DNA of 64,000 bases from Oceanobacillus zhaokaii (lineage in GTDB: Bacteria; Bacillota; Bacilli; Bacillales; Amphibacillaceae), in contig NZ_CP024848.1 in the NCBI RefSeq assembly GCF_003352005.1, positions 319,001 to 383,000 of the forward strand, in the 5' to 3' direction. Position numbers and translations under genes: made by a program. Below, one piece after another: positions 1 through 7,372 of the stretch; position 1 is the stretch's first letter; each line of letters starts with the position of its first letter. Below the pieces are notes generated by a model. It was not told where the DNA came from. It did no database searches and saw nothing but the letters and a program-made list of their open reading frames with translations.

Positions 1-125
1 ATGAACAAAAGTCTAAGCATAGTTAAAAGGGTTGGTGAAAAATACTGAACTAAAATTTTCCCAAATACAAAATTACTGCCCCATACTATAACGCAAAACG
101 TAAGCCAAGCATATGCTCTTAACAA
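1..125 (-). CDS. EamA/DMT family transporter, N-terminal part (cut by window edge)
   Basis: The frame opens with TTG at 125 and runs without a stop to the window edge, giving 41 codons. It contains the motif WGSNFVFGK and a second hydrophobic stretch ending TMLRLLF, which is the pattern of the first helices of EamA-type drug/metabolite transporters. These are ten-helix inner-membrane carriers for small metabolites, and the substrate cannot be told. The start is chosen because GGAAGG (complement of 136-141) lies 10 bases upstream of the TTG. An ATG at 135 touches that site and is in another frame that stops after 20 codons. Seen: frame, motif, RBS. Known: family. Inferred: transport role. Confidence 0.7.
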   Translation of the reverse strand, partial: MLRAYAWLTFCVIVWGSNFVFGKILVQYFSPTLLTMLRLLF

Positions 126-217
126 TTTCTTTCATCCTTCCAATAGTTAAATAACAATATTTTAGTATACCATGTGCTGGAAGGTATATTACATTTAGGT
201 GAAAATACTCTTTTAAA

Positions 218-247
218 TAAAAAAACGAAGGCATGTTAAGCCTTCGT
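218..247 (-). terminator. Rho-independent terminator of the KAS III-like gene
   Basis: ACGAAGGC (225-232) pairs with GCCTTCGT (240-247) around a 7-base loop. On the minus strand the stem is followed by a run of seven T. It sits 25 bases beyond the stop of the KAS III-like gene. Confidence 0.85.
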
Positions 248-271
248 TACATAAATATTGGATTAGAAACA

Positions 272-1264
272 TTAGTACCTAAATAACATCGTTACGAATT
301 CATGCCCGCCGCCAATGGTCCAAAATAATACTAAATCTCCTCGTTTAATTCGACCAGATTCAATTCCTTCGTAAAGTGAAATGAAAGGACTGCTTGTCCC
401 TGTGTAACCATACTTATCTCCAACATAAACGATTTTTTCATTGGGGATGTTAAATCGTTCTTGCATTCTTTCAATGTTGACTAGAGCGAATTGAGATAGA
501 CAGAAGCTATCGACATCATCAATCGTTAAGTTATTCCGGTTTAGAATTTCTTCAAATTGCTCATAGACATACGGTAGTGACATCGTACCATCAAATGGGT
601 GCCATAACATATGGTCCGAATTCTCACCATCTTTGAGTGATTTAGACAACCCTTTTTCAGGATATAAGATGTTATTGCGATTAGTCGAATCTACTTCAAA
701 CATCCCATCAATGAAACCAGTATTCTCTTCTTCTGTTTTTTCTAAAATAATAGCAGAAGCAGCATCACCAAAGTTTGCAAGTGTCATAGCGTCATCAGGG
801 TTACCAAGTAAAGAAAGATAATCTGAGCCAACTACTAATGCTCTTTTTACATGGGGACTAGACAGCATGTATCGAGATGCTTGTTCTACTGCGATTGTCA
901 TTCCTGCACAGTTCGCATTCAAGTCATAAATCACGGTACCTTTTTGTGCCTCAATTGCATGATGGACAAACATTGCATTGGTTGGCACTGTATATTCAGG
1001 AACCTGAGTGGAAAATACAATCATGTCTATATCATTTCCAGTTAATCCTGACTTTTTAAGCACTCGTTTCGATGCTTCAATTGCCATCGTTATGGAATTT
1101 TCATTAGGACTATCAATGATATATCTTTCTTCTCTTCCCATGATTTCTAAGAAGTTCGAAATGTCCTTTCCTGTTTTGTTTTTAAAATGCTCGATATAGT
1201 GAGCGTTATCGACGATTTGTCCTGGATGATAAATTTCTACAGCGTTTATTCTAATATTAGTCAT
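272..1264 (-). CDS. 3-oxoacyl-ACP synthase III (FabH/KAS III) family protein with altered active site
   Basis: A 330-residue thiolase-fold protein of normal KAS III length. The N-terminal half has the nucleophile Cys119 in NANCAGM, and the C-terminal half ends with the usual WTIGGGHEF-type glycine segment. The other two catalytic residues of FabH are not seen. The His position (normally in HQAN) reads LSQFALVN, giving Gln258, and the Asn position (normally GNTSA) reads YGYTGTSS, giving Tyr287. Known: KAS III enzymes start fatty-acid synthesis or transfer acyl groups, with His and Asn needed for malonyl decarboxylation. Inferred: this paralogue more likely does acyl transfer or condensation without decarboxylation in a secondary pathway. 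It is monocistronic, with terminators on both sides. Confidence 0.85.
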   Translation of the reverse strand: MTNIRINAVEIYHPGQIVDNAHYIEHFKNKTGKDISNFLEIMGREERYIIDSPNENSITMAIEASKRVLKKSGLTGNDIDMIVFSTQVPEYTVPTNAMFVHHAIEAQKGTVIYDLNANCAGMTIAVEQASRYMLSSPHVKRALVVGSDYLSLLGNPDDAMTLANFGDAASAIILEKTEEENTGFIDGMFEVDSTNRNNILYPEKGLSKSLKDGENSDHMLWHPFDGTMSLPYVYEQFEEILNRNNLTIDDVDSFCLSQFALVNIERMQERFNIPNEKIVYVGDKYGYTGTSSPFISLYEGIESGRIKRGDLVLFWTIGGGHEFVTMLFRY

Positions 1265-1310
1265 TGGTTTCTACTCGCTCCTATAATTGTCTATGTATGA
1301 TGTGATATTG

Positions 1311-1351
1311 AAATAAAAAGCAAGATCCGATTTGAATCTTGCTTTTTATTT
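1311..1351 (-). terminator. Terminator between the STAS-like and KAS III-like genes
   Basis: A perfect 16-base stem with a 9-base loop (AAATAAAAAGCAAGAT and its complement), T-rich on both strands. It lies downstream of the 117-residue protein gene and upstream of the KAS III-like gene, so the two are probably separate transcripts or joined only by read-through. Confidence 0.8.
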
Positions 1352-1438
1352 CAGGTTAGTAAGAAAGTATAAATCCTTTCTTACTATTATAAGTACAACT
1401 AAGGCTGTCACCTAAAAGCTTGGCTAAACCTTAGTTTT

Positions 1439-1792
1439 CTAATAAATCTCTGCAACTTCGAAATTAGTTAACCCTGCACTACGAGCTATGCGATTTAATT
1501 GCATTTTAATAATTGCACTTTTCTTGATGCCAACTTCGACTTTTTCAAAGCCAGACTCTTTATATAAATTCATACAGAATTCTAAAGGAGGTATCATCTC
1601 TTGTGTCACGACATTTAAATCCCTGCAATCGAATTTAAGTGTGTATTCATTTGCTTTAACCCCAGCAACGATGCGTTTGTAGTCTGCAACGAATTCCTCT
1701 GCCTTTTCAGGTGTAAATGAGCCACTCACCGTCATATCAATCGTTTTATTTCCTTGATTTACTTTCATTGTGTAAGATCCTTCTTTTGCCAT
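1439..1792 (-). CDS. Small STAS-like protein of unknown function
   Basis: A 117-residue soluble protein with no signal peptide or membrane segment. The alternation of short strands and helices (TIDMTVSGSF, EYTLKFDCRDLNVVTQEM, VEVGIKKSA) looks like a STAS/SpoIIAA-type fold, in which a small domain binds a partner or nucleotide. There is no obvious phosphorylatable DSSG motif of a classical anti-anti-sigma factor, so that role is not supported. The start ATG at 1792 has AAAGGAAG about 8 bases upstream. It is co-oriented with the KAS III-like gene but separated from it by a terminator. I do not recognise a named homologue, and the fold call is only a resemblance. Confidence 0.6.
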   Translation of the reverse strand: MAKEGSYTMKVNQGNKTIDMTVSGSFTPEKAEEFVADYKRIVAGVKANEYTLKFDCRDLNVVTQEMIPPLEFCMNLYKESGFEKVEVGIKKSAIIKMQLNRIARSAGLTNFEVAEIY

Positions 1793-1981
1793 TTTTCAAC
1801 TTCCTTTCAACAAATACCTACTTTTGTACTATTTTATTATCGGCAGGTAAATTCTATAGTTAACCATTTATTCCATTGTTTAACAATTAAAATAAGAAAA
1901 TCTATTCAGCGTGTCTGTCTTTAAACTTCTAATTGTATTTATGAAATGAAAGGAGGAAATGAAAACTCTCAACACAAAAGA

Positions 1982-2018
1982 GCAAGCATGTATTTCTTAT
2001 CTACATGCTTGCTTTTTT
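1982..2018 (+). terminator. Plus-strand terminator without an upstream gene
   Basis: GCAAGCATGTA (1982-1992) and TACATGCTTGC (2002-2012) form a perfect 11-bp stem followed by TTTTTT. The T run is clean only on the plus strand, yet both flanking genes are on the minus strand. On the minus strand it could still act weakly behind the TetR gene. See the finding on a possible small RNA at 1880-2018. Confidence 0.65.
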
Positions 2019-2060
2019 ACAAGTTCTTAAGGCAATTACAAATTTAAACGGCTGGTATCA

Positions 2061-2891
2061 TTAAAATGAATAAAAGTTTTGAAGTAAATAAGCAATCCAT
2101 CTGCACTCGGGTTGGTTTCGGATATTTTCGATCAATCCTTTTATAATGGCAGGACTTAATGCTGGTTCGACTAATTCTTCCTTTAGTAAGACCAATGAAT
2201 CCTTTTCAATGGAATCTTTCATTTCAACTATTGTCTTTTCAATGATTTCGAGTAATTTTTCTTCTGTTACATCTTCATTCAATGGATGCTTTATAGCTTG
2301 GACCATCTCTTCTGAAATCAATGGAATAGTAGTATGCTTCGCAAGTAGATGTGTTTTCTCCACAAAAGATTCTGCAAGTGATTGTAAATTGAACGGTACA
2401 TTATAGAATAGCTTTAATTCTGAGTAAATACCTGTAAAACTCTTAATGCAATATAATAAATCATATTTTGTCTGTTTGATTTTATCCCCATAGATACTTT
2501 CAATTATCGATAAAATCGTTCTTTCTAATAAGCTATTGTAGTAGCTGATCTTTAAGAGAAGTTCTTTATTTATAGTATGGGTTTGCTCTTTTATAAGAAC
2601 TTTGGTGAAATCAGAATGCTTATCAAAGGATTGGAATGTTTCATAGTAAAATACATAGAGGAGTTCCTCATTATTTGTATTTTTGACCACTTGGTCAATA
2701 TTTGTAATTATTCCTATCATAAAATGGTCTATCATTTCTGAGATTAGTTCGTCCTTTGATTTGAAAGATAAGTAAAATGCTCCCTTTGAAATGCCGCACT
2801 GCTCTGTTATTTGCTGGACAGAAGTTGCTTCGAAACCTTGTTCTGCAAATAGCTCTAATGCTTTATCCATAATTAACTGTTTTTTAACCAT
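2061..2891 (-). CDS. TetR/AcrR family transcriptional regulator of the RND pump
   Basis: A 276-residue repressor. Residues 5-50 form the TetR helix-turn-helix (ALELFAEQGFEATSVQQ, then CGISKGAFYLSF). The rest is the helical ligand-binding and dimer domain, which is longer than the usual 190-210 residues. It is transcribed divergently from the RND efflux gene across a 102-base gap that contains a perfect inverted repeat over the pump promoter. The likely role is ligand-relieved repression of the pump, perhaps also of itself. Known: TetR repressors next to efflux pumps usually act this way. Inferred: the ligand (drug, fatty acid or surfactant) is unknown. Confidence 0.9.
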   Translation of the reverse strand: MVKKQLIMDKALELFAEQGFEATSVQQITEQCGISKGAFYLSFKSKDELISEMIDHFMIGIITNIDQVVKNTNNEELLYVFYYETFQSFDKHSDFTKVLIKEQTHTINKELLLKISYYNSLLERTILSIIESIYGDKIKQTKYDLLYCIKSFTGIYSELKLFYNVPFNLQSLAESFVEKTHLLAKHTTIPLISEEMVQAIKHPLNEDVTEEKLLEIIEKTIVEMKDSIEKDSLVLLKEELVEPALSPAIIKGLIENIRNQPECRWIAYLLQNFYSF

Positions 2892-2921
2892 ATGATATTA
2901 TCGCTCCTATTACTTCTAGAG

Positions 2922-2951
2922 TTGACAAATGACCGGATAGTCAATTATTAT
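2922..2951 (+). promoter_or_regulatory. RND pump promoter overlapped by TetR-type operator
   Basis: TTGACA (2922-2927) and TATTAT (2946-2951) are spaced by 18 bases. Between them lies the perfect inverted repeat TGACCGGATAGTCA (2930-2943), nested in a wider imperfect dyad TTGAC...GTCAA (2922-2944). The TGAC-N6-GTCA form matches operators of fatty-acid- or stress-responsive TetR proteins of Bacilli. Bound repressor would block the -35/-10 spacer. Confidence 0.75.
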
Positions 2952-2993
2952 AAGTAATTGGGAAAGATAAGTCAATTTAAGGTAGGTGTAGAG

Positions 2994-5900
2994 GTGAAAG
3001 GTTTAGTAAATTTTGTCTTAAAAAATAAATTAGCAGTGTGGTTGCTGACAATCATCATTACGGTATCTGGGATCTATTCTGGTACACAAATGAAAACTGA
3101 AACAATTCCAGATATTTCCATTCCTTATTTAATGGTAATGGGTGTATATCCTGGAGCAACTCCTGAGCAAGTAATGGAAGATGTGTCCATGCCAATAGAA
3201 AAAGCGGTAGAAGGACTTGACGATGTGAAGGCTGTTTACTCGAATTCATACTCGAATATGTCCAGTATTCAAGTAGAATACGATTACGGTATCGATATGG
3301 ACGAAGCGAAACGCGCTTTAGAATCGGCGATTGATACAGTGACCCTGCCAGAGGGCGCTGAGGAGCCAACGATTACTTCGATTAGCATGAACATGATGCC
3401 AGTTGTGGCATTGAGTGTAAGCAGTGAGTCAAAGGACATTGTTGACTTAACATCTACAGTAGAAGAAATTGTTGTTCCAAATATTGAGAAGCTTGATGGT
3501 GTTGCATCTGCCACGATAACTGGTCAACATATAGAAGAAGTAGAGCTTACTTATAATGAAGAGAGAATGTCTGAGCTTGGTCTTACGGAAGATAATGTTA
3601 AAGAAATGATCCAAGCAAGTGATCTTGCTGTTTCATTAGGTCTTTATGAGTTTGAAGAGGGGGAACAAGCCGTTGCGATTGATGGTAAGTTTATGACCGC
3701 AGCGGAATTGGAAGAAATGGTTATTCCAGTAGAACCAACAGAAGCAAACCCTTCTCCATTCGTAAACCTTAGCGATATTGCAACAGTTGAAGTTGTTGGT
3801 AAAGTAGAATCTGTTTCTCGTACAAACGGTGAAGATGCAATCGCAATTCAAATTGTTAAAGATCAACAAGCAAACACGGTTGATGTTGTAAATGATGTAA
3901 AAGAGTTAGTTAAAGAAGAACAGGAAAAGTATGAAGGACTAGTCATTGACATTTCGTTAGACCAAGGGGAGCCAATCGAATCTTCGGTTGCAACTATGAT
4001 TGAAAAAGCATTATTTGGTGGTCTAATTGCCGTATTAATCATTCTTTTATTCCTGCGTGATTTTAAATCAACGATTATCTCAATTGTTTCCATTCCAGTA
4101 TCTATTTTTATGTCATTATTGATATTGAATTGGTTAGATATTACGTTAAACATGATGACCCTTGGGGCGATTACAGTTGCAATCGGTCGTGTAATTGATG
4201 ACTCGATTGTTGTAGTCGAAAATATTTACAGGCGACTCCATTTAAGAACAGAGAAATTAACTGGGCGTGCATTGATTCGCGAAGCAACAATTGAAATGTT
4301 CAAGCCGATATTATCGTCTACATTAGTAACAATTGCGGTATTCGCACCACTTGTTTTCGTTAGTGGAATGGTTGGTGAGCTATTCATGCCATTTGCGTTA
4401 ACGATGGCATTTGCATTAATTGCCTCATTACTTGTAGCAATTACAATTGTTCCTGCTCTATCTCATACTTTATTTAAGAAAAAATTATACAGTGAGAAGA
4501 CAGAGAGCAGTCATAAAGAAGCTGGAAAATTAGCTAACTGGTATAAAGGGATACTTAACTGGTCGCTAAATCATAAGATTATTACTTCGGCAATTTCGAT
4601 TATTTTATTAATCGGCAGCTTAGCGCTAACACCGTTAATCGGTTTTAGTTTCTTAGGCAGTGAAGAAGAAAAAGTAATGTATTTAACATACACGCCTGAT
4701 GCTGGTGAGCTCGAGGAAGATACTCTAGCGAATATTGCAGTGGTTGAAGAAGAATTATTAAAGCGTGATGACATTGACATCCTGCAGCTATCAGTAACAG
4801 ATAGTGCTGACCCAATGGCAGCAATGTCAGGTGGCGGATCGAATGGTGCATTAATGTATGTTATTTTTGATCCGGAAATGGATGACTTCCCGGAAGTGCG
4901 CACAGAAATTGAGGAATATGTGTTTAACATTGGCCAATCAGGCGAATGGAAGAGTCAGAACTTCTCATCAATGGGAATGTCTTCAAATGAAATCAGCTAT
5001 ACATTTTACAGTGAAAATTTAGATAAACTTAATGAAGCTGTAACGATGGTAGAAGATGTGATGAATGAAAATGACGGTTTAGAAGATGTTTCTTCAACAG
5101 CAGAGGATGCATATGTAGAATATACATTTAATGTTGAGCAAGATGAATTATTGCAATATGGGCTAACAACTGGGCAAATTATCATGATGTTAAACCCGAA
5201 CGCAACACCAGAAGTTTTAACAACCGTCGAAAAGGATGGGGATACATTGGATGTAATTGTGCAGCAAGAGCAGGCCGAACAACCGGAATCGGTAGATGAT
5301 TTGTTAGCGACAGAAGTACCGACAGCAATGGGTACGACAATGCCGCTTTCTGAGCTTGTCACAGTAGAAGAAGGTATAACATTGAATACACTTGCACGGA
5401 GCGCGGGTGAATACTATGCAACTGTTTCCGGAACTGTACTTGATGATGATGTTTCAAAAGCCTCTTCTGAAGTAGAGGAATCAATTGATGATTTAGATTT
5501 ACCTAAAGGTGTGACTGTCGGTGTTGCTGGTGTAACTGCAGATATGAATGAGGCATTCACACAGCTTGGTATCGCGATGCTTGCAGCAATTGCGATTGTG
5601 TACTTCATTTTAGTTGTCACATTCCGTGAAGGTGTTGCTCCATTTGCAATTCTCTTCTCATTACCATTTGCTGTAATTGGTTCATTTGTTGGTCTGCTGA
5701 TTGCAGGTGAAACTATTTCAGTACCTGTAATGATGGGGCTATTGATGTTAATTGGTATCGTCGTAACGAACGCTATCGTCCTTGTAGACCGAATTGTCCG
5801 GATGGAGCGCAATGGCTTGGTTATGCGTGAAGCGATTCTAGAAGCAGGAAGCACGCGTCTTCGCCCAATCCTTATGACAGCAATCGCAACGATTGGTGCC

Positions 5901-6083
5901 CTTATCCCACTAGCATTCGGTTCAGCTGGTGGTGGTGGTGGTTTAGTATCGAAAGGTCTTGGAATCACTGTAATAGGTGGGCTATTAAGTTCAACATTAT
6001 TAACATTAATCGTTGTACCGATTGCTTATGAAATACTTTCCAAACTATTCAAGAAGAACCGAAAAGATGAAGAAGAAAATTAA
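2994..6083 (+). CDS. RND-family efflux transporter permease (HAE1/SwrC type)
   Basis: About 1029 residues from GTG 2994. This start is chosen because AAGGTAGGTG (2979-2988) lies just upstream and the sequence VKGLVNFVLKNKLAVWLL matches the usual start of SwrC-like pumps. A TTG at 2958 in the same frame has no RBS. The architecture is typical: an N-terminal helix, a first periplasmic-type loop, helices 2-6 with the proton-relay pair in IDDSIVVVEN, a second large loop, then helices 8-12 and the glycine-rich segment SAGGGGG. In Bacilli such single-gene RND pumps export surfactants, lipids or drugs using the proton gradient. No membrane-fusion or outer-membrane partner is nearby, as expected in a Gram-positive. 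It is probably controlled by the divergent TetR protein. Confidence 0.92.
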   Translation: MKGLVNFVLKNKLAVWLLTIIITVSGIYSGTQMKTETIPDISIPYLMVMGVYPGATPEQVMEDVSMPIEKAVEGLDDVKAVYSNSYSNMSSIQVEYDYGIDMDEAKRALESAIDTVTLPEGAEEPTITSISMNMMPVVALSVSSESKDIVDLTSTVEEIVVPNIEKLDGVASATITGQHIEEVELTYNEERMSELGLTEDNVKEMIQASDLAVSLGLYEFEEGEQAVAIDGKFMTAAELEEMVIPVEPTEANPSPFVNLSDIATVEVVGKVESVSRTNGEDAIAIQIVKDQQANTVDVVNDVKELVKEEQEKYEGLVIDISLDQGEPIESSVATMIEKALFGGLIAVLIILLFLRDFKSTIISIVSIPVSIFMSLLILNWLDITLNMMTLGAITVAIGRVIDDSIVVVENIYRRLHLRTEKLTGRALIREATIEMFKPILSSTLVTIAVFAPLVFVSGMVGELFMPFALTMAFALIASLLVAITIVPALSHTLFKKKLYSEKTESSHKEAGKLANWYKGILNWSLNHKIITSAISIILLIGSLALTPLIGFSFLGSEEEKVMYLTYTPDAGELEEDTLANIAVVEEELLKRDDIDILQLSVTDSADPMAAMSGGGSNGALMYVIFDPEMDDFPEVRTEIEEYVFNIGQSGEWKSQNFSSMGMSSNEISYTFYSENLDKLNEAVTMVEDVMNENDGLEDVSSTAEDAYVEYTFNVEQDELLQYGLTTGQIIMMLNPNATPEVLTTVEKDGDTLDVIVQQEQAEQPESVDDLLATEVPTAMGTTMPLSELVTVEEGITLNTLARSAGEYYATVSGTVLDDDVSKASSEVEESIDDLDLPKGVTVGVAGVTADMNEAFTQLGIAMLAAIAIVYFILVVTFREGVAPFAILFSLPFAVIGSFVGLLIAGETISVPVMMGLLMLIGIVVTNAIVLVDRIVRMERNGLVMREAILEAGSTRLRPILMTAIATIGALIPLAFGSAGGGGGLVSKGLGITVIGGLLSSTLLTLIVVPIAYEILSKLFKKNRKDEEEN

Positions 6084-6087
6084 TCTT

Positions 6088-6245
6088 GAACAAAAGCGGA
6101 AGCGCCCGTTTAGCGACGTACGGACTGGACTGAGCCGTAGGAGATAAAGGAAACACGATGAGCTGGAAGCGAATCGATGTTGACTTATCGTACGGAGGTG
6201 AGGGAAGTCTCGCTAGTCGCTGGGCGCTGGAGCTGGACGTGGCCA
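6088..6245 (+). repeat. Dispersed intergenic repeat, family 2, copy 1
   Basis: A GC-richer segment in the 282-base gap between the RND and LysR genes. Its ends (AATCGATGTTGACTT and GAGGTGAGGGAAGTCTCGCT, then a GCTGGACGTGG end) recur in reverse orientation at 36757-36900. The central parts differ between the copies. It does not encode a credible protein. An open frame across it (6158-6607) simply runs from the repeat into antisense of the LysR gene. Confidence 0.7.
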
Positions 6246-6302
6246 CTCTTGTCACAATAGTTGTAATAAGGAATTTTTTATACTTTCCTATCATTAGAAG
6301 GA

Positions 6303-6340
6303 AGCCCTCCAAGGTTTATGCACCTTGGAGGGCTCTTTTT
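6303..6340 (+). terminator. Terminator of the RND pump transcript
   Basis: AGCCCTCCAAGGT (6303-6315) and its exact complement (6322-6334) form a 13-bp stem with a 6-base loop, followed by TTTTT. Confidence 0.85.
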
Positions 6341-6365
6341 GTGTTAACTGTAGAAGCTTTTGCTT

Positions 6366-7250
6366 CTATTGTTTTTTTATACTTTCAACAAATTTCATCG
6401 CTGAAGGAGATAGGGAAACACTATTTAAATAACACATGCCTATACTTCGTGCTGGTATTTCAGTTGATAATGGAACTTCGAATAAGTTTCCATTATCTAG
6501 ATACTCCTTGGCAAATTCCCTCGTTACACAGGCAACACCTAAATTACTCTTGGCAAATTCCAATAATAAATCATGGGATCCGAGTTCAATCTCTGGCGAA
6601 ATGGTAATACCATTTGAGCTAAGGAAATCGTCTACATACTTTCGTGAGATTGATTCTTGTTCGAGTAAAATTAATGGTTCGTTTGTTAGTGCATCAAAGG
6701 TGATTGGTTCAGTTAAGAGATGTTGAAACTTATTTCCGCAAACAAAAATATCGTGGATAGTGAGGCAGGGGATTTGTACCAATCTTGGCTCATCAACGGG
6801 AAAATTACAAAAGGCAATGTCGACTTCTCCAGATTTTAAAATAGCACAGAGCTCTGACGTTGTTCCATTTACAATTTTAAATTTAATGTTTGGAAATTGA
6901 TTATGAAATGCTTCGAGGTATGGGAGTAAGAAATATTTTGAAATGGTATCCCCTACACCAATTTTCAATTCGCCAGCGGTTAGATTTTTAAATTCTAAGA
7001 TTTTTCCTTCACCGACGTCGATTAAATTTATCGCTGAATTAGCATATTCAAACAATAGCTTTCCTTCATTTGTTAAGGTAACCCCTTTAGTTGTTCTAGT
7101 GAAGAGCCGGGTGTCTAATTCCCTTTCTAATTGCATAATGGCTTGGCTCACTGCAGGTTGTGTCATATATAAGTCCTGAGCAGCTGCAGAGAAGCTTTTA
7201 CTTTTTCCTACCTTTGTAAATACTTTATATAAGTCTAATTTGCTTGACAT
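6366..7250 (-). CDS. LysR family transcriptional regulator
   Basis: A 294-residue LTTR. Residues 5-62 form the winged helix (FTKVGKSKSFSAAAQDLYMTQPAVSQAI, then LERELDTRLFTRTTKGV), and residues 90-290 form the periplasmic-binding-like effector domain (GELKIGVGDT at its start). It is divergent from the CofE-like gene and probably activates it in response to a small ligand. The 122-base gap holds two dyads suited to LTTR binding. Length and domain order are normal. Confidence 0.93.
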   Translation of the reverse strand: MSSKLDLYKVFTKVGKSKSFSAAAQDLYMTQPAVSQAIMQLERELDTRLFTRTTKGVTLTNEGKLLFEYANSAINLIDVGEGKILEFKNLTAGELKIGVGDTISKYFLLPYLEAFHNQFPNIKFKIVNGTTSELCAILKSGEVDIAFCNFPVDEPRLVQIPCLTIHDIFVCGNKFQHLLTEPITFDALTNEPLILLEQESISRKYVDDFLSSNGITISPEIELGSHDLLLEFAKSNLGVACVTREFAKEYLDNGNLFEVPLSTEIPARSIGMCYLNSVSLSPSAMKFVESIKKQ

Positions 7251-7260
7251 ATAAATTCCC

Positions 7261-7311
7261 CTTATACCGGATATAAGATATATTCATTTTACTTATACCA
7301 TGAATTTCATG
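7261..7311. promoter_or_regulatory. Probable LysR operator region upstream of the CofE-like gene
   Basis: Two palindromes lie between the divergent genes: CTTATA-CCGGA-TATAAG (7261-7277), which has the T-N11-A spacing of LysR boxes, and CATGAATTTCATG (7299-7311). A TATAAA-type -10 for the CofE-like gene follows near 7340. The arrangement of a recognition site plus a downstream activation site is typical for LTTRs. Assignment to this LysR protein rests on adjacency. Confidence 0.5.
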
Positions 7312-7372
7312 TATATTACAAGTAGGGTTTTGATAAACATATAAACCATAGTGTTCTGGAGGAGTGAACGGA

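Noticed and set aside
1..135. Frameshifted EamA pseudogene starting at ATG 135
   Set aside because: Reading from TTG 125 gives one intact frame with a properly spaced GGAAGG site, so no frameshift is needed.
5414..5968. A 184-codon open frame antisense to the RND pump
   Set aside because: It lies wholly within the well-supported RND gene, is rich in Ile, Ser, Thr and Arg as expected for an antisense shadow, and has no ribosome site.
6158..6607. A 149-codon plus-strand frame
   Set aside because: It runs through repeat family 2, the terminator and antisense of the LysR gene; no family resemblance.
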